Shown: positions 1-10,205 of the stretch, one piece after another
Position numbering within the stretch: the first letter of the stretch is position 1
Layout of the letters: every line of letters starts with the position of its first letter
Notes under the pieces: generated by a model
What the model saw: only the letters and a program-made list of their open reading frames with translations
Told to the model about the DNA's origin: nothing
The model's database searches: none
Assembly: GCA_002005505.1 (NCBI GenBank)
Contig: KV908403.1
Span: forward strand, 310,742-350,741
Direction: 5' to 3'
DNA: 40,000 nt
DNA from: Botryococcus braunii
Lineage: Eukaryota > Chlorophyta > Trebouxiophyceae
Made by a program: the position numbers and the translations under genes

Positions 1-653
1 TAACAGGTTGGTTGACACAACGACATCAAGACCAGAAACGAGACGCAACAACGACACCACCAAATCAGATCGAGCACAGGAGTAGCAAGCAGCAACAGCC
101 ACAACTTCTATCTCAGCTCAAGCCTTCCAGCACAGCAGGACAGGATTTGCTCACACACGACATGTGCATCGCATGTTGCAAGGGGCCGAAATTTACAGGC
201 AGTTTCACGATCTCAGATAACCTCCCCTTTCTCTCGGGGGCCAAGCGGCAAAGGAGTGGGGGGGGGGAGGGAACACCCCCCGCGCAGAGCCACTGCGATA
301 ACATCCCAAGCACAAGGCACGGCAGAGGCCAAGAGATAAGGAAAAGGAGAGGATGGAAACGATGTAAATAATGTTGTAATTTAGAGATGCAATCTACTGA
401 TGTAATGAAGGGAGAAAAGTAGGTGGAAAGGAATCTGATGATCAACGGAGAGGAGTAGGAATGATGTTATGTACTGATGAGGGAGAGGACTAGATGGACA
501 TGCGGGTTTTCTTGCTCCTTGCAGTGCCCATCAGAGGTTCTGTTGCAAATTGCTTTGCAGTTAGGACATATGCCCCTCATCAAAAGCAGCATGCTCCTGA
601 AGCCCGGGTCGAAGTAGCAGGGCAGCTTGTAAACAACGTCATTGTATGGGAAG
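1..653. other. left edge, no assignable gene
   Basis: I could not assign a gene here. A plus-strand frame at 12-371 is open, but its composition is low-complexity (Gln/Thr/Arg-rich) and it resembles no family I know. The last roughly 45 residues of the minus-strand oxidoreductase gene that starts at 2520 would be expected in this direction. I searched the minus strand by eye for the conserved C-terminal Leu-Cys-Gly-Gln type segment and did not find it, so the last exon probably lies left of the window or has been lost. Confidence 0.4.
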
Positions 654-754
654 AAATTACAGGCTGGAAAGAGCTTCCTTTGTCTGCCTAGCGAGGGTCG
701 CGACCTTCGCTAGGCAGACAGTGCAAGCGCTCTCTCCCCTCCAGCCTGTAATTT
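654..754. repeat. foldback (hairpin) element in a gene intron or 3' flank
   Basis: Two nested inverted repeats share one centre. The outer arms, 654-667 and 741-754, are perfect 14-bp complements (AAATTACAGGCTGG and its reverse complement). The inner part, 681-720, is a 40-bp palindrome with a single mismatch. The strip between them (668-680 against 721-740) pairs only imperfectly. The element lies just downstream, in transcript direction, of the last recognised exon of the minus-strand oxidoreductase gene, so it is probably intronic. It could be a small foldback/MITE-like element or a transcribed hairpin. Confidence 0.75.
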
Positions 755-783
755 TTTCCAGAAACTGATAGTTGGGCCCACAC

Positions 784-2520
<1,737 letters not shown>

Positions 2521-2848
2521 TTAAAGTTATAAAGAAACTTAAAGACTCACCATTCCTGCAAAAGTGCATGCAGTTTTTCGGAGACAAGAGGATGGGATCG
2601 AGGTTTCCGCACCTAGGTGATGAACGGAAAATCCGGTACAGATTTGTGTGTACTGCCTTATCAGGATGGCAATCTGCACGTGCGAAGAACCCGGGCAGAG
2701 ATGTGGTAGATGCACATGTGCGACCCGGGCATTGCTACATGAGCCTTTACTGCCAAACTTTTATGTGGCAAGAAGACCTTCAAGGGGTTGCCAAATTTGT
2801 GACTAGAGCACTGGAGAGCTACCTAACTCTCCCAGGTGCTGTGCGACC
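2521..2848. other. unassigned spacer upstream of the oxidoreductase gene
   Basis: No recognisable gene. A plus-strand frame (2484-2852) is open but has no family resemblance. On the minus strand this is where the promoter, 5' UTR or a further 5' exon of the oxidoreductase gene should lie. Confidence 0.35.
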
Positions 2849-3328
2849 TTAGTTGGCTAGATATGGGTCATTCATGGTATTGCCGTCCTCTTCAGCTGGT
2901 CTTTGGATGTAGTCTTCCTTCCTTCCTTCCTGGACAGTATACCGTGCATTAACATACACATAGAACTTGGGGGGGGGGGGGCAGTCAAGCGCCAGCCTCC
3001 CATTGTTCATGTTACCAGACCACCACACCCGCAGATCAGCGAGCTGGCGGTCCACTGCCGCACCTGTAATAAACATGGACCAAAGGACAAGATAACACTC
3101 TTCCACATCTTCCTGCACAATGCTGGCTTGCTTCAGAAGCCTTTGGAGACGCAAGAGAGCATCCAAATGCAACCCTAGTGTTTTAACGGAGGATGTCCGG
3201 AGGATGTGCCACAGGCCGCTGGTGTTGTGCCAGCCAGACGGCATAGCAGAATTGCTTACCTTGAATAGCACGCCTATCTGCAAACCCGGCACAAATGCTC
3301 AAGGTTGTCGTCTGTGAGATTCTTCTCC
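2849..3328 (-). CDS. unrecognised minus-strand exon pieces
   Basis: I do not recognise this gene and the model is tentative. A 69-bp exon fits at 3328-3260, between an acceptor TTTCACAG and a strong donor AAG/GTAAGC, and reads on in phase to a second exon starting at 3174 after ACACTAG. The second exon encodes an amphipathic helix (LHLDALLRLQRLLKQASIV) followed by QEDVEECYLVLWSMF, which looks like real protein. It may end at the CAG/GTGCGG donor near 3067. A possible terminal piece ends in MNDPYLAN and a stop at 2849-2851, but I could not make its phase agree with the preceding exon. A further small exon-like piece with an acceptor lies near 3440-3465. It could be the 3' end of a separate gene or a degraded copy. 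Confidence 0.3.
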
Positions 3329-3597
3329 CTGTGAAACATTTGCAAGTGATAAAGGGTGTCAATTAAAACTATTACGAACAAAGCAATGAATACCTTGGGT
3401 ATGAAGCGATATCTCATAATGCTAACCTTACGGGCACATGACAGTGAAGAGGTATACCTGAAGATAAAAATAAAAAGCGAAAATTTACATGGCTTGATAA
3501 AAACTGTAAAGAATAACGAAACGAGCCCAGCATGGGGAGGGTGAAAGCAGTACTTGGTGTGTTGATATTGTATTTACTGTAAGCGTGTGTGGGCGCA

Positions 3598-4369
<772 letters not shown>

Positions 4370-4379
4370 ATTTTCACGG

Positions 4380-4632
4380 ACGTGCACGCTCGTGCACCTG
4401 TGCATATGTCTGTGCTCGCGAGTTCGTACATGCTTGCGTGCTCGCTCATGCACCCATACGTGCCTGCTCGCTTACGCGCCCATACATGCGTGCTTGCTCA
4501 TTCGCCCATACGTGAATGCTCGTGCAGCCCCCAGAGATGCGTGCTTGTGCGCTCGTGCATACATGAGTGCTTACACATATGGGCATACGTGCCTGTACTT
4601 TGCACGCATTCGTGCATGTACTTGTGAACACG
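4380..4632. repeat. degenerate TG-derived tandem repeat
   Basis: A run of diverged units of about 22-30 bp with the recurring words CGCCCATAC, GTGCTTGCTC and CGTGC follows directly on the TG tract. Clear examples end at about 4460, 4484 and 4511. It looks like an old expansion of the neighbouring TG/CG-rich sequence. No conserved coding sequence was seen. Confidence 0.6.
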
Positions 4633-4639
4633 TGGATTT

Positions 4640-5574
4640 GTGTGAATTCATTGCGTGAAGTGCCCCCGGGCGCCCCCCACCCCCCCCCCCCACATACAAA
4701 TCGGGACATGTGGAATGTCACATGCCATCCCCATCCGATGCCCTGTTCTACTTAGATGGCAAGTTGCTTGCATACCAGGTTGCTCCGTGCTACACTCGTT
4801 GTGATTTGAAGTTATTACATCAGGTCTTGCGTTTTGAAATCCTTCAGAATATCTATATTTGTTGGGAGAATGTACTGTACGGGTACAAGAGCGTCAAAGG
4901 GAAGTCTCCCGGTCAGTGGGAAAATGTTCTGCACGTAAAGTCGTAGTGCTTTATGGTACACTGATGGTACTGCACAGGATGTATTGGGTGATTACGGTGG
5001 CTCTTGTACAGGAAGCATGAACTACATGCTACGCAGAGCGAAGATTTCATGCAGTGGTTACCGTGGTCAGCAGAGCAAGATCACATGAAGATGGACTTGG
5101 TAGGATGATCCTACCAAGTCCTACTAGGATCCATTGGCGAGAATGCTCTCCGGGGAAACCCCTCACTGTCACGACCGCCCAGTAGTTCGAGAACCATCCG
5201 CGGGCCTCCCTCGTTCCCCCTAAGCTAGACTCATCCCAGCCGGACTGCTGGATTGCCCTGGTACATACCCAGCCGATGTGGCTGGTGAATAGGACCAGGA
5301 GTTAGCACTGATGGCATTCAGCACGACATCGATGTGACTAGGGACAAGATATCTTCTCCCTAATGTACACGGAACCCTAGAGCTGATTGTACCATCTCAT
5401 GATGATAAGTGGGGAAGGAAGAGGGGGGAAGGAAGACCCCAGGAAGGACCCCAGGAACACTCTTGAGGGAACATGTTTAAGTGGATGCTGCACGACTGTG
5501 AGATGCAACCACGTGGGGTTGGGATATCCAAGAGCCTTACTACACAATCCGTTGGCGCATTAAGGCCTTTCTCC
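4640..5574. other. intergenic, no gene seen
   Basis: Nothing recognisable apart from a poly(C) run at about 4679-4692 and the inverted repeat at 5093-5121. A frame at 4710-4946 is short and unlike any family I know. Confidence 0.45.
5093..5121. repeat. perfect inverted repeat
   Basis: Arms of 14 bp (GGACTTGGTAGGAT and its exact complement) around a single central G. Part of the arm is echoed again directly downstream (CCTACTAGGATCC). No gene is close enough to call it a terminator or operator. Confidence 0.7.
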
Positions 5575-6031
<457 letters not shown>

Positions 6032-6744
6032 GCCTTTCTCCTGCCTTGCTGCAAACTTCCTGAAGGACACTTACCGATAGCTATAGCCTACACACTGGAG
6101 GCTGTGTGCCATGGCCTGATCAGTAGTCAGGTATGCAGTGGATTCTTTTGCCGTATATCGTCAAATGCAAGCTGCCAAGGGGAGATCAATTTAAAGGAGA
6201 CCTCAGAGAAGCGTTTAAGCTGTAACTCTGCACTTCTAGTTTGAAAGTTTGATTCCTGAGGTGCGCAACCGGGATCAAGCACTTGAAAATTGTTGCTGTA
6301 ACGACATAAAATAAGGCCCTGTGTTCAGAATAAAGGATGTTGGTACTGTAAATTCAATTTGGCTCTTACAAATTTTAATTTTTGTGTCCTCACAAAGCAA
6401 CTTGAGGCCCACCACAAGAAATAAGGACTCCTGGTGTGGCCATGCCTGTCAAGGCTTCGGTATTTATCCCGAAGCTTGAAGCAGCCTTCCATACATGCTT
6501 CCAAGACAAACTAGCTAGAACTCTGTAGAAAACTTTTTCTGTGGAATTAGTATATTACTGTCCTTACTCTTGGCCATCGGTTGATTGTTCAACGTCTGTC
6601 GACTGCATGCTTCAATGACCCTTGGCAGTTGTCCGTTTGGCATCGGTGACAGATGTGCTTGCAAGCAATTGCGGATGTGTGGCATATGTGGTCAAGCAAT
6701 TGCGTTGCTTGAAATTCATTCATGAGTGAAAGTGCTCAATGCCC
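6032..6744. other. intergenic, left flank of the transposon nest
   Basis: No open frame or motif I can support. The last five bases before the transposon (6745-6749, CGAGT) are the left copy of the E1 target-site duplication. Without the nest this sequence would join the DNA that begins at 35090, upstream of the kinase gene. Confidence 0.5.
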
Positions 6745-6749
6745 CGAGT

Positions 6750-7440
6750 TGTTGTGTTAATTAATTTTATGCCTTTCCCTCAGAGGAGAAATAATGGCAA
6801 GTCTCCGGATGAGGACAATACCAATTAGGAAGGAGAGGCAAAACTCTGAGTTCTGCCAGGCAATACATGCATTTGAACGAAGACTATCATAACGCAAGTT
6901 ACAGACACGTTTGTAGAAAGGAGGCATATGGGGCAAGCACGGAGAGGGAAGGCACTTGATTGGAACTATAGCAGCACTCCGGGTGTCTATCAATCAGTTG
7001 CCAACCAGTCCTTGACTTGTATATGTCCGTGCCTACTTAACAACGCACAAGTAGGAGGACATCGTCTAACACCCTCCGTGCCGCCACCATGCAGGTGACT
7101 TAACCCTTATTGTATTCCTGGATTTAGCACTCAGATGAACATTGTTAGAACAAGCTAGACATATGGAGTTGAGTTTAGCTCATCGGACAAAGTAACGAGC
7201 ATGACCTGAGTGAGAGCAGGTTAGGCGTGTTTGAACTGCGTCACCTTATTAGGAGAGATGAGAGATATTGTAAGACTTGATTGGAACTATAGCAGCACTC
7301 CGGGTGTCTATCAATCAGTTGCCAACCAGTCCTTGACTTGTATATGTCCGTGCCTACTTAACAACGCACAAGTAGGAGGACATCGTCTAACACCCTCCGT
7401 GCCGCCACCATGCAGGATACGCCAAGCCCAGAATATTTCA
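6750..7440 (+). repeat. E1 5' LTR
   Basis: 691 bp, TG...CA ends. It contains an internal 142-bp direct duplication (6954-7095 and 7275-7416, period 321 bp). Each copy carries a stem-loop (arms TGTCC/GGACA plus CCTACTT/AAGTAGG, first copy 7024-7061). Each copy also ends in an ATG in a strong initiation context. Confidence 0.95.
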
Positions 7441-7454
7441 GGTTATGGGCCCAC
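7441..7454 (+). other. E1 primer-binding site (half initiator tRNA-Met type)
   Basis: GGTTATGGGCCCAC abuts the LTR. It is the complement of the anticodon arm of eukaryotic initiator tRNA-Met (GTGGGCCCATAACC, with anticodon CAT), not of a tRNA 3' end. Drosophila copia is known to be primed this way, by the 5' half of that tRNA, and its site after the LTR reads almost the same. E2 and E3 have the same 14 bases in the same place. Confidence 0.8.
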
Positions 7455-7508
7455 GGGCTCGGATGCTGAGAGTGGGTGGCGCCTAAATCGGAGCTCACTA
7501 GACTGTGA

Positions 7509-7706
7509 ATGGCGAAGAAGCGAACAAAGCAAACAGCCAGGAAGACTACCAACCTCAACGTCCCAGCGCGCTTGAGATCAGGACCTCCGTCATACAACGA
7601 ATTAATCAGAGAAGGAGGACAACGTGGAGACCGCAATCCTGGCGAGAGAGCCTTTATCGTCAAAGACTACATTTTTCACCTTCACGTTGGCTGTCCGCTA
7701 GAGTAA
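7509..7706 (+). CDS. small leader ORF of E1 with a histone H3-like N-terminus
   Basis: A 65-residue frame sits in the untranslated leader between the primer-binding site and gag. It starts MAKKRTKQTARKTT. Residues 5-12, RTKQTARK, equal residues 2-9 of histone H3 (which starts ARTKQTARKS), so it looks like the H3 tail with two extra lysines after the first alanine. The rest (for example SGPPSYNELIREGGQRG) does not resemble H3. It is in the same frame as gag, whose ATG lies 51 bp downstream, but stops at 7704 and 7740 separate them. I cannot tell whether it is translated. The match may be chance, a captured fragment or a mimic. Confidence 0.4.
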   Translation: MAKKRTKQTARKTTNLNVPARLRSGPPSYNELIREGGQRGDRNPGERAFIVKDYIFHLHVGCPLE

Positions 7707-7757
7707 GATCTTGCTGCTACGTTGCGAGTACTGGAGTTATAAGACAACTGGGGAATT

Positions 7758-8159
7758 ATGACTTCCAAGAAGAAAGGATCATCAGCTAGTGGAGCATCAA
7801 CGTCAAGCAGTGAACCAGCCTCATCCACGCCCATCAGAGAACCATGTACTCCCAGCACCTCAAGAGGCAGCGGAGATGAGCTGCCCAAGATTATCCCAAC
7901 AAATGTCAAGGTACACATAAAACTGAAGGAACGGGGGACAAATATTATTGTTTGGAAGAATGCATTTTTGGCAGCAAATGAGTCAAAAGGGTCTCTGCCT
8001 GCCATCCTGGAGGCTATGCCTGGTACAGCACATGATGCAGCCGCAATGTTGCTGATTTATGAGTCAGTTCCAGAGGAATGGCTGGGACCTCTGTCTAATC
8101 TGCCCTCTGCCTATGATGCATATGAGTTCATCTGCAGAAAGTTTATTGGTGGATATAAT
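7758..8159 (+). pseudogene. E1 gag, N-terminal 134 codons (cut by E2)
   Basis: This begins MTSKKKGSSASG, a Ser-rich N-terminus. It continues through a copia-type Gag domain with VKVHIKLKERGTNIIVWKNA and YEFICRKFIGGYN, where E2 interrupts it. With E2 and one ATAAT copy removed, the frame runs straight into 29380 (IQANADWLQEMNQGM). The joined Gag has the same layout as that of E2/E3. As it stands, translation would run a few codons into the E2 LTR and stop. Confidence 0.85.
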
Positions 8160-8853
8160 TGTGAAAGGTTATGAGCAATCGGCTTTCCCTGTACAAAGCA
8201 GACAGGTCGTCAATAGACGAAGTTACTCCAGCTACAGTCCGTACGACTGTCTGCTGAGTGCCACACACAACTGTCGGACAAGACTAGCATCTGGTGATGC
8301 CCAGCATCTTTCACAACCAGTTCCGTTACATCATTATCTTGTACACAAGCACCGATCAAGCAATCACTAGATAAGGCTCTAGACGGCTACGTTCAAGTAC
8401 ATGCCTATACTCCCTGAAGTCACTGTCCCTTATCTGTTTGAGTGACTACAGGGTACACTAAGCTTGTTCACTCTCACAATAGCAACAATGATACAACACA
8501 CACTGCCGCACCGTACCTGTACAAAGCAGACAGGTCGTCAATAGACGAAGTTACTCCAGCTACAGTCCGTACGACTGTCTGCTGAGTGCCACACACAACT
8601 GTCGGACAAGACTAGCATCTGGTGATGCCCAGCATCTTTCACAACCAGTTGGTATTCACTCCGGTGGGGCAGCCTTAAGAGTTCATCCGACAAACGTGTG
8701 ATCTAGATAGGATTGTACCTTATGTTCGAAAACGTCCAGAATCTGCCGTGTCTCAAGGTACCTTATGTTCTCAATGGACCCATATCCTAATAGTGCACAC
8801 ATGAAGATCACTTAAAGCACAAGGCATTCAATAATAATGTTCAGAACTCAACA
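8160..8853 (-). repeat. E2 3' LTR
   Basis: 694 bp. It contains a 134-bp internal duplication (8189-8322 and 8517-8650, period 328 bp). Each copy has a stem-loop with arms AGCAGACAGGTCGT and ACGACTGTCTGCT (8197-8210 and 8243-8255 in the first copy). Confidence 0.95.
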
Positions 8854-8868
8854 CTTCCCCTTGCCTGC
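8854..8868 (-). other. E2 polypurine tract
   Basis: On the minus strand this reads GCAGGCAAGGGGAAG directly before the 3' LTR. It is the same core as in E1, and is repeated in E3 at 10186-10200. Confidence 0.75.
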
Positions 8869-8873
8869 ATGCT

Positions 8874-9491
8874 TTAAGTGTATCTTCTCAAACCTAGTGA
8901 ATCACGATGACCAACAAACACGGGCTTGGCAAGTGGCTTGGTCATAATGTCAGCCACATTGCGTGCAGATTCCACATAGAGGATATCTACCTGCCCAAGT
9001 GCCATAGCTTCCCTAGCGTAGTGGAAGCTTACTGCAACGTGCTTTGTGAATTTGGAATACAGGGGGTTCCGTAAATTAGAAATGCATCCTTGGTTGTCAC
9101 AGAAAATTTTGACCCTCCAAGGTGCAGCCCCTATCTCTTCCAAGAAGCCCCTTAGCCAGTTGGCTTCCTTCACAATATGGCCAGCTGCCATAAACTCAGC
9201 TTGCACAGTTGAGGTAGCAACTGAGCTCTGCTTCTTGCTTCCCCAAACCACGGCACTACCATAGACTGATAGAACATAGCCAGTGGTGGAATACCTGTGG
9301 TCCAGGTCCCCAGCATAGTCGGCATCAACATAGCCTTCTAGCTCAGGGCCCTTTCCACCCAGAGTAAGAGCTAACTCTCTGGTATCTCTCAAGTACTTCA
9401 GCACTCGAATGGCCTCATTCCAGTGTGAGGTAGTGGGTGTCATTCTATACCTTGACAACACTCCAACAGCCTGAGAAATGTCAGGCCGGGT
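8874..9491 (-). pseudogene. E2 polyprotein, C-terminal 205 residues (RNase H)
   Basis: This is the displaced end of the E2 polyprotein, cut off by E3. It has the copia RNase H features GYVDADYAGD, STVQAEFMAAGHIVKEANWL and FCDNQGCI, and ends LGLRRYT before a TAA. It joins in frame to 23695 once E3 and one CGGGT copy are removed (NTTRPDISQAVGVLSRYRM). It is nearly identical to the matching part of E3 at 10206-10823. Confidence 0.9.
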
Positions 9492-10185
9492 TGTGAAAGG
9501 TTATGGGCAATCGGCTTTCCCTGTACAAAGCAGACAGGTCGTCAATAGACGAAGTTACTCCAGCTACAGTCCGTACGACTGTCTGCTGAGTGCCACACAC
9601 AACTGTCGGACAAGACTAGCATCTGGTGATGCCCAGCATCTTTCACAACCAGTTGCGTTACATCATTATCTTGTACACAAGCACCGATCAAGCAATCACT
9701 AGATAAGGCTCTAGACGGCTACGTTCAAGTACATGCCTATACTCCCTGAAGTCACTGTCCCTTATCTGTTTGAGTGACTACAGGGTACACTAAGCTTGTT
9801 CACTCTCACAATAGCAACAATGATACAACACACACTGCCGCACCGTACCTGTACAAAGCAGACAGGTCGTCAATAGACGAAGTTACTCCAGCTACAGTCC
9901 GTACGACTGTCTGCTGAGTGCCACACACAACTGTCGGACAAGACTAGCATCTGGTGATGCCCAGCATCTTTCACAACCAGTTGGTATTCACTCCGGTGGG
10001 GCAGCCTTAAGAGTTCATCCGACAAACGTGTGATCTAGATAGGATTGTACCTTATTTTCGAAAACGTCCAGAATCTGCCGTGTCTCAAGGTACCTTATGT
10101 TCTCAATGGACCCATATCCTAATAGTGCACACATGAAGATCACTTAAAGCACAAGGCATTCAATAATAATGTTCAGAACTCAACA
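9492..10185 (-). repeat. E3 3' LTR
   Basis: 694 bp with the same internal 134-bp duplication as E2. It is followed, on the minus strand upstream side, by the shared polypurine tract (10186-10200). Confidence 0.95.
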
Positions 10186-10205
10186 CTTCCCCTTGCCTGC
10201 ATGCT

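Noticed and set aside
494..691. Minus-strand reading KQFATEPLMGTARSKKTRMSI as the missing last oxidoreductase exon
   Set aside because: The first few residues resemble the family at that point, but the rest lacks the conserved C-terminal segment and I found no convincing acceptor that fits the phase of exon 6.
7441..7454. Possible tRNA gene fragment (initiator Met anticodon arm)
   Set aside because: It is only 14 bases, abuts an LTR, and occurs identically in three elements at the same position, so it is a primer-binding site.
7399..7470. ATG in a near-perfect Kozak context (GCCGCCACCATG) at the end of the E1 LTR, opening a 19-codon frame across the primer-binding site
   Set aside because: It is very short and crosses the primer-binding site. 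The same context occurs in both copies of the LTR duplication, where the other copy gives only four codons. It may affect translation of the leader but is not a gene I can support.
7697..7790. Splicing of the H3-like leader ORF into gag through the GTAAGA at about 7703
   Set aside because: The donor looks good, but I found no acceptor that keeps the gag frame and precedes the gag domain convincingly.
8517..8650. Regularly repeated 134-bp units with hairpins, considered as a CRISPR-like or satellite array
   Set aside because: There are only two units per LTR, with a fixed 194-bp spacer identical in all LTRs. This is an internal LTR duplication in a eukaryotic element.
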